Notes: a model not told the origin generated them from the sequence alone. A stretch of 64,000 nucleotides of DNA from Harmonia axyridis (GCF_914767665.1 NC_059502.1:37466812-37530811); one strand, 5' to 3'; positions 12,132 through 21,764 are shown, numbered from the stretch's first letter. Made by a program: numbers and translations.

Positions 12132-12132
<1 letters not shown>
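10223..12132 (-). mobile_element. R4/Dong-like LINE (restriction-like endonuclease), 5'-truncated copy A
   Basis: The element lies on the minus strand with its 3' poly(A) tail at 10233-10223 and its truncated 5' end flush against a (TA)n tract (12133-12171). It contains RT motifs A to C and the C-terminal PD-D endonuclease. Two shorter 3' copies of the same type occur at 13406-13689 and 30567-30805, both also flush against (TA)n. Confidence 0.75.
10304..12132 (-). pseudogene. RT plus PD-(D/E)XK endonuclease polyprotein, 5'-truncated
   Basis: Reading down from 12132: HISVAWVDYRKAFDSVPHSW (RT motif A), an in-frame TAG at about 11931, GIFQGDTLSPLWFCLAINP (motif B) and HQMYVDDLKLYAANE (motif C) near 11765. 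Next come GSYKYLGVQQ, the segment TRSLLTKHGIHHPHASVNRL, a zinc-knuckle remnant ending ESIQHELSSRSILAP (last Cys replaced by Arg), YWDSVIITDRNIAHNRPDIV and LFDKMQQTVLILDVTIP, which hold the PD...D residues of the restriction-like nuclease. The end is FLTLKL at 10304. The domain order RT, zinc knuckle, PD-D nuclease is that of the R2/R4/NeSL group; the wording is closest to R4/Dong. This enzyme nicks the target and primes cDNA synthesis there. The N-terminal half is absent and there are stops and shifts. Confidence 0.75.

Positions 12133-12171
<39 letters not shown>
12133..12171. repeat. (TA)n microsatellite
   Basis: Separates the 5' end of R4-like LINE copy A from the hammerhead unit. Confidence 0.95.
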
Positions 12172-12175
<4 letters not shown>

Positions 12176-12443
12176 TAAGGATAACGAGGGTTTTTTGTTC
12201 ATAAAACAAAGCATGTGATTATCCCGGGACTCGGATGTCACGCAGGTAGCTATAGCTTCCTACGTGGTGATGTTGGTTGTTTCCCGAAAACCCATTGGGT
12301 CTTCCTGCTGAAACCACAAATGGACGGCTGGCTTCTGTTGTTGACTCTGTTTGTTTGTTGTTTGTTTCAGGTGTTGCTCATCCTAACACTTTTGCACCGT
12401 ACTGATGAGGGCCTAAAGCCCGAAACACGTGTCTACGGTTAGC

Positions 12444-12448
<5 letters not shown>
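12172..12448 (+). mobile_element. Small hammerhead-bearing unit between two (TA)n tracts
   Basis: A 277-bp block lies between (TA)n tracts (12133-12171 and 12449-12489) and is unrelated to the flanking LINE and Penelope-like copy. Its last 50 bases form a complete hammerhead ribozyme. A 75-codon frame (12215-12442) overlaps the ribozyme and is most likely not coding. It may be the 3' terminal repeat of a Penelope-like element truncated to its tail, or a small non-autonomous retrozyme-like unit. Both classes are known to carry type I hammerheads. Confidence 0.5.
12396..12439 (+). ncRNA. Hammerhead ribozyme, type I
   Basis: All core parts are present. Stem I is ACCGTA (12396-12401) pairing with TACGGT (12434-12439), 6 of 6. 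The core CTGATGA is 12402-12408. Stem II is GGGC/GCCC (12409-12412, 12418-12421) with loop CTAAA. The GAAA box is 12422-12425, and stem III is the self-complementary ACACGTGT (12425-12432). The predicted cleavage is after C12433, in the context GTC. A very short stem III is known from mobile-element hammerheads, where activity may need a dimer. Self-cleavage would set an RNA 5' end at 12434. Confidence 0.88.

Positions 12449-12489
<41 letters not shown>
12449..12489. repeat. (TA)n microsatellite
   Basis: Separates the hammerhead unit from the snap-back Penelope-like copy. Confidence 0.95.
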
Positions 12490-12492
<3 letters not shown>

Positions 12493-12573
12493 ATTAGTTA
12501 ACAGTCGTACTATAAATGTCTGCAATTTTAAGGGATATCGACTGAAGCGAGGTAGATTTAAATACTCTTTATT

Positions 12574-12619
12574 TCTTGCCTAGCTTTCGGAAAACTTTGT
12601 TTCCATCATCAGGGCCAAA
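12574..12619 (-). ncRNA. Hammerhead-like motif in the left arm
   Basis: On the minus strand: CTGATGA, one extra T, stem GGAAA/TTTCC with an ACAAAG-like loop, GAAA, then self-complementary AGCT. Stem I pairs GGCC with GGC. The extra base between core and stem II departs from the consensus, so activity is uncertain. The mirror copy is at 13304-13347 on the plus strand. Confidence 0.5.
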
Positions 12620-12808
12620 AATGTTGAGGTTATTCCTCAGTAATTACAAATAAACTTGAAAACATTGAGACAACAGTTCACAAGACAAGTAGTCAATTTT
12701 TAAAACGCAATAAATTATGCTTCGATAAATCTAACCTTAAAATAATTGATCACAGAGTATACAAATCAGTCCACAGATTATTCTGTCATAATGTTGTTCT
12801 TCTCTGAC

Positions 12809-12997
12809 TTATTCATCCAACGGTCCATCATAAAAATTTTTTCGTTCTTTAATGTTAGGGTATGTGAGTAGATAGGTATATACATTACTTAGTTTTTGTA
12901 CGTCGGTCTTTTTATTTATTGGGTCTTTCTGGTTCCTTATGTTTATCATCTCGAGTATGAGTCTTTTGTTATACTTTTTCTGAGTTGCCACTATCAC
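12809..12997 (-). pseudogene. Tail of Penelope-like GIY-YIG endonuclease
   Basis: Contains KKYNKRLILEMINIRNQKD and INKKTDVQKLSNVYTYLL. This is the C-terminal part of the Penelope-like GIY-YIG domain with the conserved Glu of the LEM box. The same pattern (CFLEMYHIKR, YRRDVNNISSIYSYL) is seen in the intact protein at 27421-29955. RT and most of the nuclease are missing. Confidence 0.7.
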
Positions 12998-13303
12998 TAT
13001 CTCTAAATAAAAAGACCGACGTACAAAAACTAAGTAATGTATATACCTATCTACTCACATACCCTAACATTAAAGAACGAAAAAATTTTTATGATGGACC
13101 GTTGGATGAATAAGTCAGAGAAGAACAACATTATGACAGAATAATCTGTGGACTGATTTGTATACTCTGTGATCAATTATTTTAAGGTTAGATTTATCGA
13201 AGCATAATTTATTGCGTTTTAAAAATTGACTACTTGTCTTGTGAACTGTTGTCTCAATGTTTTCAAGTTTATTTGTAATTACTGAGGAATAACCTCAACA
13301 TTT

Positions 13304-13347
13304 TTGGCCCTGATGATGGAAACAAAGTTTTCCGAAAGCTAGGCAAG
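13304..13347 (+). ncRNA. Hammerhead-like motif in the right arm
   Basis: Plus-strand mirror of 12574-12619 with identical sequence. Same caveat: one extra base before stem II. Confidence 0.5.
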
Positions 13348-13382
13348 AAATAAAGAGTATTTAAATCTACCTCGCTTCAGTA

Positions 13383-13405
<23 letters not shown>

Positions 13406-13421
<16 letters not shown>

Positions 13422-13689
13422 CACCATTTAGGGTATGGCTGTTCATGGAAATGCCGGGTTAGGTTCACCAAGGCATTCTCTCATTCACTGGTTAAGAACC
13501 CGCGTATTATACGTGTTGTCCACAAGATGACCTCTCGTTGTGCATCGCTGATTAACCTTTCTTCCAGTCCAAGGCGGTTAGTATTTTCAACCAAGTGCTT
13601 CTCAACAAGACCGTTCGTAGTGATTATAAGTGGTATAATTGAAGTGCTGGTGAGTTTATATATTTCTTTGAGTTCAAATGCTAAGTCGT
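13406..13689 (-). mobile_element. R4/Dong-like LINE, 3' fragment B
   Basis: The minus strand starts at a (TA)n tract (13690-13702) and ends in a poly(A) run (poly-T at 13405-13421) that joins directly to another (TA)n. It encodes HDLAFELKEIYKLTSTSIIP and TTNGLVEKHLVENTNRLGL, ending IIRGFLTSE. This aligns with DLAFELKTLHSLRSVTVLP of copy A. Only the last part of the endonuclease region and the 3' UTR are present. Confidence 0.75.
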
Positions 13690-13815
13690 GTATATATATA
13701 TAATAAAGTTTATTTCGGTAAATAAACAAAATACATCACTGAGGTATAAAACATTATTACCTGTATGTGATATGAAATACAATATAAATTCTCGAATTAT
13801 ACATATATATATATA
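13690..13815. other. (TA)n tracts with a short spacer
   Basis: Holds (TA)n at 13690-13702 and 13800-13815 around about 95 bp of AT-rich sequence I cannot assign. The second tract is the insertion site of the gypsy element. Confidence 0.6.
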
Positions 13816-14309
13816 TGTAGGGTTTTTATATCGTTGTCTAGGGGTTTATATAAAAAAGGCCGCCGGAACTTAACTATTGTTTATTTACACAATGTACAAT
13901 TCAACTTCAATTGAATGTACAGCCACTGAACTTTCGTCTATAGAACTATCGAAGTTATTTTATTCCGTCTAATTGTTAATAGTCTAATTATCGAATTATC
14001 TAACTCGCTGCGTCTACTATATTTTACGTCGAATCATATGCGTCTATCACGTCGAATTCTTTAACCTTTCCCGTCTCGTCTCTAACGTCGAATCCTAACT
14101 ATGTCCGTCTACTATCTTACGTAGAATTCTGCCCTCGTTCCAGTAACGTACTTCAGTCTCTGTTTTAAGTCTCAAGTACATCTTCCCCTTACGTCTTCCT
14201 ATATCGATAAATCTGCATAGGGCAACCTTTTAGGGTCGATCGTGTAGTTCTCGTTTCGTAAAGTCAGTAGCGTATCATTCAGTCGGGTGTTAAGAATTTG
14301 GATCCCACA
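13816..14309 (-). repeat. gypsy 3' LTR
   Basis: 494 bp, TG...CA termini, nearly identical to 18748-19241. The gag-pol stop codon lies 11 bp inside. The purine-rich stretch next to it (14310-14325, minus strand) is weak for a polypurine tract. Confidence 0.93.
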
Positions 14310-14319
14310 CTCGGCCATC

Positions 14320-17300
14320 CTACTGAGAATCCGACTCGGATTCATATTGTATCCAAGGCTTCATATACTCTGAACAAGTCGATGTCCGAATGGGTCCTTC
14401 GTGGTTTCCTATCTTAACTACGTCATATCTATCATTTCTCTTCACTTTGATCACTTCGTATGGTCCTAAAAATTTCTTATGCACTTTTAATCCTACACCA
14501 AATTGGGTTCTTTTAATCGCAACTAGGTCACCTTCTTTGTAAACAACGGCTTTCTTTCTTTTTGCATTGAAATTTTTACGATTTTCATCTTGGAGTTTCA
14601 TCAAGTGCTTTTTACACTCTTCTCTCAAATTTTCTCTGGCTTCGTCAAATTGTTTCTTCGCTTCTTCTTCTATGAGTTCTGTTAACATTATATCCTCCTT
14701 TCTTCTCATCTTGGTTCCTATCAATACTTCAAAAGGGGTTGTTTTAATACTCCGCTGGAACGTCGAATTGAGTGCTCTCTGGACTCTGTCGATAAACTTG
14801 TACCACTTAGTTGGATCTTCTAGACTAAGCTTTGTAAGAACTGGGATGATTGTTCGATTTATTCTCTCCACTTGTCCATTACCTCTAGGTACACCTGTTG
14901 TAATCGTCACGTGCTGAATCCCTTCCTCACTACAGTAATCTTCAAACTCTTTTGCAGTAAATGCTGTACCTTTATCTGTAATTATCCTACTCGGGTTACC
15001 GAAAGTTTTTTGCTGCTTGACTAGGCAACTGATGGTTTCTTTAGCAGTTGTAGATTTTGTAGGGTAAATCCATGTGAATTTGGTGAAGTCATCTATTAAC
15101 ACTAAAATGTACTGATAATTTTTATTCGTCGATGGTATGGGACCTAAATGATCAGCATGGTAAGTATGTAAAGGGCCTTCTAACTTAGAAATCGGATGAA
15201 GTAATCCTTCTTTTTTTCCTTCCTTCCTGTTGCCTAAAATACAAGGTATACAATTAGCTATAACCGTTTGAATTTTATCTTTCAACCTGGGTATAAAATA
15301 TTCACTTTCAATTAATTCTTCTGTCTTTTTAACGGCAAAATGTCCTTCTTCGTGTGCCTTGTTAATAATCTCTGTCTGCATGGCTCTCGGTATGACTAAA
15401 AGTTCTTTACCATTCATATATTTATATACTATGCCATATTTAGTGAAATAATTCTCATGTTCTTCTTTTGCTTCTAATAATTTAAATGGCATGTCTTTTC
15501 TCAGCATATCACTCAATGGTTTTGCAATTATAGAATAAGATGGTATAAATTTCCTGAAATATCCCGTCAACCCAAGAAAAGATTGGAGTTGTTTCTCAGT
15601 TGTATGTTCTGGAAATCGTTTGATCGCTACCGTTTTTTCTTCTGACGGTTGTATTTTACCATCTTCTATAAGGTATCCCAAGAACTGTACTTTTTCCTTC
15701 AAAAATTGACACTTCTTTTTCTTTATAATTAAACCGTAATCACGTGCAACATCTAAAACTATTCTCAATCTTTCTATTCCTTCATCTATCGTAGTACTAG
15801 GAATAATGAGATCGTTCAAATAAAATATCACAATACCTTGTGTTGCTAGCTTTCTGTATATGTGATTTATAAATCGTTGAAAAACAGGTGGACTGTTTGA
15901 CAAACCGAACGGACATTTAAGAAATTCATACTGTCCATTATGGGTAACAAAAGAAGTATATTTGACGCTGCTCTCTTCTACATCTACATGAAAAAATCCA
16001 TTCTTCAAATCGATCGTCGAAAAAATCTTTGCACCTTCTAACTTATCTAATACATCTTCTATCAAAGGTAAAGGGAATCTATCCTTTATGGTATTTTTGT
16101 TCAGCTTTCTGTAGTCACAGCATAATCTCATGGTACCATCTTTTTTATGTACAAGTACTATCGGGCTGGCAAAATCTGATGAACTTTCCCTGATGATTCC
16201 TTCTTTCAACCATTCTTCAAGTTGTTTTTCTACTTGTTCCTTTTCCGGTTGTGATAATCTTCGAGGTCCTTGGTATATTGGTTCTTCATCTTTGAGTATG
16301 ATTTTCATCTTTATGTCAGTTGACTTCGTCTTTTCTGGTTTATAATCTTCAATAATGTGTTTAACTAACTGTCTGTGTTTTTCGTCGTTTATGTGATTCA
16401 AATCAATTTCATCATCTATTTTCTCGTCTACTCTAATACTTATCAAGAAGTTATCTACTTTTCTGTGTACAATTATTCCATCTTCTCTTATGTTTACTTC
16501 TGCCTGTTTCAACAAATTACTTCCAACTATAACTTGGAAGTCAGAAGTCTCTTCGGGTATAATATAAAACAGTATATTAAATTCTTCACCGTCTATATTA
16601 ACATTTTTTCTGATGGAACCTATTGTTTCAACTCGATTTGCCCCTATCCCTTTGATTACAATCGTATCCTTTGAAATTGGATCTTCGCTAAAATACAATT
16701 CGTAAACGTCTTGTCTAATGGCGCTTATATCACTGCCGGTATCAAATAATGCTACTAATTTAATTTCGTCAAACGTCAATGTTATTGCATTTCGCGGTAC
16801 TATATTCATAGTATTTACCTTTTTAGAAGTATGAGTCTGTTGTGAAATTTTGTCAGGACAGTTCGATGATAAATGACCAAATTTCTTACAACTAAAACAT
16901 TTCACGCCTTTACTTTTGTCTGGACACTCTTTGGATTTATGACCGTGGCTTCCACAATTATAACAAAGTTCTTGCTTATACCTTCTATTTTGAAAACTGA
17001 TTTTTTCTCTATACACCTTCTTAAATTCATTTTTTTCCTCATGTCTCATATCGTCTCTTTTAATCTTGAAAGGTTTAATACTTCTTACAGGTTGTTTCTT
17101 GGAAATAGTTTCATAGAGTTTCACTTTTTCCTTGAATTCTTGAAAGTTTCTGGCACCATACAATATGATTTTATTTGATGATTCGTCTTGTATTCCATCT
17201 ATGATGTATTGAATTACAACTTCATTTTCTATATTGGCTCGACTAGCTATTTCCCTCATGATCAATACATATTCTTGAACATTTTCATCATATTTCTTCT

Positions 17301-18054
17301 TTCTAAACATCAAAATTTTATGAATTTGTGCACTGTTTACATTGACTTCAAACTCTTGAATCAATCTTCTCTTCAAAATACTCCAGGTTCTAATACCTTT
17401 TTGAGATTGTATAAATAGTTTCGCGAGACCTTTCAAAGATTTCTTTGCAAATATCAACTTTTGCAGGTCATTCCATCCCGTCACTTCTGCAATTTCTTCG
17501 AAATCCTCGATCCACCTTTCTATCGGATAATCGTCTTTTCCGTCAAATGACTTAATACTATCTTCCACGTCTCGAAAAGTCAATGAAAAACTCTGTTTTT
17601 TCATAATTTGCCGTCTATTGAATTTGTCATGTCTTGAGGAATATTTTTCTACGTCACTGTTATCATTCTCGTCGTCAGTGTTTTCCGTCTCGTCGTCATT
17701 TTCGTCATCTCTCTCCGATTCATCATTTTGTTCAAAGCCATATTCGAATTTTATTAAAAATGAGCATATACGATCGATAATTACGTCATCGGTTCCACTA
17801 TAATCCAAGCCAAGCATATTGGAAACGGTTATCAGGTCTGGGAGTTTGAGTTGTTTATAAACGTCTTGTACTTTGGTTAAGTGTTCGTCTGAGTTTTTGT
17901 CCCATCCAAAACCCGAAAATTTACGTAGCGCTCTACGGACCTTTCGCGGTTCGCCTTCATCACCGAAACAAATACAATGTAATGCTTTGACAGCAGATAA
18001 TTTAGCATTGGATATTTGATTTTCAATAATAGTAATATCGCCTTAAGTTGACAT
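14320..18054 (-). pseudogene. gypsy Gag-Pol: SAP-like, Gag, 2x CCHC, protease, RT (no RNase H), integrase
   Basis: One frame encodes Gag and Pol. The likely start is ATG 18054-18052, but codon 4 is TAA (18045-18043); the long open part restarts at Met 17817 (1165 aa). Using that numbering: upstream and first 25 residues resemble a DEK-type SAP motif (LKLPDLITVSNMLGLDYSGT); acidic linker 30-57; Gag core 80-240; zinc knuckles CYNCGSHGHKSKEC (285-298) and CFSCKKFGHLSSNC (307-320); protease ALFDTGSD (356-363); RT with TIDL at 601-604 and YLND at 666-669, where gypsy has YLDD. After the thumb (FLGLTGYFRKFIP) the frame jumps at about 778 into the region just before the integrase zinc finger, so RNase H is missing. 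Integrase has HX3H, CX2C (855-859), and D, D, E in HADHLG, ITDKGTAF and GQVERIN. Codon use is uniform through the junction. Confidence 0.9.
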
Positions 18055-18726
18055 TGTTAATACAAAATACTCAGTCAATATTCAACGAAAAACTGAAAAT
18101 TCAAATCAACGAAAACCGCCAAATTAAAACAGAAAACTCTAAAATCAATACTAATTCGATTATGTTATCTCAACTCAGAATTAACGAAAATTCCTACTAA
18201 TAGCGAACGTTAAATGGCTGTATATTCTCACAAATAAATCAAATCGATAATCACAAATATCGACAATGTTCAAATGCAATTTCAAAATTCAAAAATATTA
18301 AAAAAAACAAATATAAAGTCTCTTCTTTGGTCGTCTTCTTCAACAAGCCTCGCAATATGGAAATTGGAAAGATAAACGTCCTACCTTGAAAGTCTGCATA
18401 CAATTTTACCATTCATCCTCTGATTACTGCGGAAAATTGATCTCGTTTCGGTCCTTTCGTCTACTGGATCGAAACTCTCTCGTCTACACCTCTGGTACTG
18501 GCTTCTTCCGTATTCCCAATTGTTGATTGACTCACTGGCAATTCTTCCTCGTCGCAAATTCTGGACACTTCTACGTCGATTTCGATGTCTTCTCCAAATG
18601 ATTCTTCAAAATATTTGGTTCTCTTCTTCTATCTCGGACGATGTAGGGGTTTTCTTCTTCTATCCCGTCGATGAAAAGTTTTTTTCACTTTTATCCTGGT
18701 TGAGGTGAGGGTTTCCTTCTTCTTCT
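18055..18726 (-). other. gypsy 5' leader
   Basis: Untranslated leader between primer-binding site and gag start. It has repeated pyrimidine-rich TCTTCTTC-type runs on the plus strand. No other ORF of note (18520-18708 is a shadow). Confidence 0.6.
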
Positions 18727-18744
18727 ATCCCGGACGAGCCCCCA
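18727..18744 (-). other. Primer-binding site, tRNA-Pro
   Basis: On the minus strand TGGGGGCTCGTCCGGGAT, 3 nt after the 5' LTR. It is complementary to the 3' end of a tRNA-Pro and identical, as I recall, to the proline primer site used by gammaretroviruses. Confidence 0.85.
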
Positions 18745-18747
18745 AAA

Positions 18748-19241
18748 TGTAGGGTTTTTATATCGTTGTCTAGGGGTTTATATAAAAAAGGCCGCCGGAA
18801 CTTAACTATTGTTTATTTACACAATGTACAATTCAACTTCAATTGAATGTACAGCCACTGAACTTTCGTCTATAGAACTATCGAAGTTATTTTATTCCGT
18901 CTAATTGTTAATAGTCTAATTATCGAATTATCTAACTCGCTGCGTCTACTATATTTTACGTCGAATCATATGCGTCTATCACGTCGAATTCTTTAACCTT
19001 TCCCGTCTCGTCTCTAACGTCGAATCCTAACTATGTCCGTCTACTATCTTACGTCGAATTCTGCCCTCGTTCCAGTATCGTACTTCAGTCTCTGTTTTAA
19101 GTCTCAAGTACCTCTTCCCCTTACGTCTTCCTATATCGATAAATCTGCATAGGGCAACCTTTTAGGGTCGATCGTGTAGTTCTCGTTTCGTAAAGTCAGT
19201 AGCGTATCATTCAGTCGGGTGTTAAGAATTTGGATCCCACA
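18748..19241 (-). repeat. gypsy 5' LTR
   Basis: 494 bp, same termini as the 3' LTR, three mismatches to it. Followed at 19242 by (TA)n. Confidence 0.93.
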
Positions 19242-19308
19242 TATATATATATATATATATATATACAGTGAGATAACCTCCCTATATATATATATATATA
19301 TATATATA

Positions 19309-19976
19309 CAGGGTGGCCATTTGAAAACGAAACAGATGAGGTTACAGACGAAATAATGTTTTTCGATAGAAATGCTCGGACAGGTCGATTTCTGTTTCGA
19401 GGGGGACAACTTAAGATGTAGGTTACGGACGCATAGCGCTTCAACCCTTGCTACTACAACCCTCACCCCAAATTTTGAATAGGGAAGATGGGGTGAGTGA
19501 TACCTCATTTGAAAGGTATTTTTATACTGATTTCAGCACAGTAATTGTTTTTTCATTTTATGCATTAGTTCTCGAAATATTCTTGACTAAGTATTTGAAA
19601 ATGAAGTGGTGTTTTCATAGAACTTGTAGTGTTTTGTGAAAAATCGACATTTTGAGCTTCAAAACAATCATGACTGTGGCTTCCTTCCTAACTAACTAAC
19701 GCATGAATATTTCGAGAACTACTGCATAAAATGAAAAAACAAGTTTTGTGCTGAAATCAGTATAAAAATACTTTTAAATTGAGGTATCACTCACCCAATC
19801 TTCCCTATTCAAAAATTGGGGGTGGGGGTTGTAGCAGCAAGGGTTGAAGCGCTATGCGTCCGTAACCTACATCTTAAGTTGTCCCCCTCGAAACAGAAAT
19901 CGACCTGTCCGAGCATTTCTATCGAAAAACTTTATTTCGTCTGTAATCTCGTCTGTTTCGTTTTCAAATGGCCACC

Positions 19977-19979
<3 letters not shown>
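19309..19979. mobile_element. Fold-back MITE, CAGGGTGGCCA ends, TA target
   Basis: The 671-bp element begins CAGGGTGGCCATTTGAAAAC and ends with the inverse complement. Arms of roughly 300 bp pair along most of their length (for example the GAGGGGGACAACTTAAG block at 19396 against its complement near 19880). It sits between (TA)n tracts and so has TA at both borders. No ORF. The tip is shared with the fold-back element at 35779-36828, and the TA target fits the Tc1/mariner superfamily. Confidence 0.85.

Positions 19980-20036
<57 letters not shown>
19980..20036. repeat. (TA)n microsatellite
   Basis: About 56 bp of pure TA between MITE and candidate solo LTR. Confidence 0.95.
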
Positions 20037-20040
<4 letters not shown>

Positions 20041-21586
20041 ATGGATCGTATTTTCAAGCTGCGATTATCTTGTTGTTGATTTAAATTAAATTTTGAATGA
20101 TTTGATTCAATAACAAAAAAAAAATTGAAACTATATTTTTATAATTTTGTGCTGACTCTATATCTCAGGAGGGTTCAATTCAAATTCAATTTTGTTTAAA
20201 AATTTAATTAATATTTTCGAAATTCACTAACTATTAAAAAAAAATTTTTATCTAATAACTAAAATTATATTAATCTAATCTCATATTTACGTATCTAAAT
20301 CTTTATCTATTTCATCTTTGTTCTATGTGCTTCTAACTTCGTCCTCTGTGCTTCTAACCTCGAACCCAGATTATAACCTTAATTCAGTTGCTTTGTTTTG
20401 AATCCATTTTCCATTTAATACTGATTCATCGCCACAAGTCTTTCTCAAAACTAACGAACTTCTTTCTTGAAATTGATTAAATATTTTTCCACTTCTTCTC
20501 ACAATGATTTTTCAGGTACGTATTTTACAATTTTTTAATATCTTGCAATTTTCGTAAAAATTCTTTCGTTTATCCATTGTTTCAGGTATATTTCTTGAGT
20601 CAGGTGATGTGCTCTCAACAATGGTTTTTTACTGACTGAATAGCTGTCATTCGGCTGGGCTTTATTATATAGTTTTTTAATTTTTTCTCGAAATCAAGAT
20701 TGCCTTGGATGTCAAAAAATTTTCCAAATATGATGCTTTCGCAATTTTCTCTTTTGGGGTAAGTTTTCCTTCTTCAATCTTGATCTAGTTAATTCCTTCA
20801 TTTTTTTACCCATCTTTTGATACCACATATGTTGCATTCGGTCGATTATAAGTTATAAAATTTTCATTATAATAACATTTGGAAATTTTTCTAATATTCA
20901 CTTTCTTTGGCCTAATATTCAAAGATTTCTATTTATAGCTCCTAAAATCTACTATATATTTTCAAATTATACTATAATCTAAAGAATTATATACATTTTT
21001 GTATGTTTGAGACATTAATTACTTTGGAATCCCTGATTTTTCATTCGATATCCTATCCCTATCCATTATTTAAAATTTTATTAGGAATTTTGGCTAATAT
21101 TACATTTTTGAGATATCATCTAGATGTAATTCACTAGATCACAAGCTATTTCATGAAAATCAACATAGGAAATATAAAATAAATGATTATTTTTTATCAT
21201 TTTGAATGAAAATTGAATATTCAGTCTTTTGACTCTTTAAACATTATTTACATGATATATAAATGGTTCCTGATACTTGAGTTGAATATCTTTTGTTGAT
21301 TTTATCAAATTGAGCTTGAATTTTAATAATATTTTCTTTTTGTTTCAGATCCTGAGATGTTTTAAAGGAAAATTTATATAGAACTTTAGAAATATTGGAT
21401 TTATGCTACTTTTATAATGTGCAATTGAATGGAATAAATGAATAAAGTTAATCTACTTTCTTTGAAGTTATTGGATCATATCAAGTTAAATTTTATTATC
21501 TATTTGATGAATTTGCTGTAGTTTCCTAAAGATACAGTCTGGTAATGTATTCTCATTGATTTTATGAGTTGATAATACCATTCCAT

Positions 21587-21590
<4 letters not shown>
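20037..21590. mobile_element. Candidate solo LTR or TRIM, TGTTATGGA...CCATAACA
   Basis: The block between two (TA)n tracts starts TGTTATGGAT and ends ATTCCATAACA, a short inverted repeat with TG...CA termini as in LTRs. It has no ORF of note and includes an AATAAA near 21430. Length 1.55 kb is possible for a gypsy or BEL LTR. No second copy is in the window, so this is provisional. Confidence 0.4.

Positions 21591-21655
<65 letters not shown>
21591..21655. repeat. (TA)n microsatellite
   Basis: Left border of the Penelope-like pair. Confidence 0.95.
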
Positions 21656-21659
<4 letters not shown>

Positions 21660-21724
21660 TAAGTTAGATAAGGGGTGTGGGAAAATTGATAAGTGTTATA
21701 ATGTCACTCTTCTTTATTTCATTT

Positions 21725-21764
21725 AGTCGACGTTTCGATCCCGATGGGGACCTTCTTCAGGACT
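21725..21764 (-). ncRNA. Hammerhead-like motif, 3' terminal repeat of copy 1
   Basis: Identical on the minus strand to 30393-30432; see that entry. Confidence 0.5.

Larger units (their letters stand above)
12490..13380 (-). mobile_element. Snap-back Penelope-like element (family 1)
   Basis: Two 377-bp arms, 12542-12918 and 13004-13380, are inverted copies that look identical by eye. The short spacer and the inner part of the left arm encode the end of a GIY-YIG protein on the minus strand. The left unit extends 52 bp further (12490-12541) than the right. Both outer ends abut (TA)n (12449-12489 and 13381-13405). The structure is that of a severely 5'-truncated Penelope-like element with one terminal repeat in inverted orientation at its 5' side. 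Each arm carries a hammerhead-like motif. Confidence 0.75.
13816..19241 (-). mobile_element. Young Ty3/gypsy LTR retrotransposon in a (TA)n tract
   Basis: Two 494-bp LTRs (13816-14309 and 18748-19241) bound a minus-strand gag-pol. The element-sense LTR starts TGTGGGATCC and ends CCCTACA. I count three mismatches between the LTRs (14123/19055, 14146/19078, 14180/19112), about 0.6 percent, so the insertion is recent. A tRNA-Pro primer site follows the 5' LTR. Flanks are (TA)n on both sides, so the short target duplication cannot be measured. Gag-Pol has an RT active-site change, lacks RNase H and has a nonsense codon near its start, so this copy was probably moved by proteins from another copy. 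Confidence 0.92.

Noticed and set aside
12215..12442. 75-codon ORF over the hammerhead unit
   Set aside because: It overlaps all ribozyme parts, which explain the sequence constraint; no recognisable protein motif.
13816..19241. Vertebrate-type retrovirus because of the proline primer site
   Set aside because: Domain wording, single Gag-Pol frame and absence of an env gene fit Ty3/gypsy; primer use alone does not define a retrovirus.
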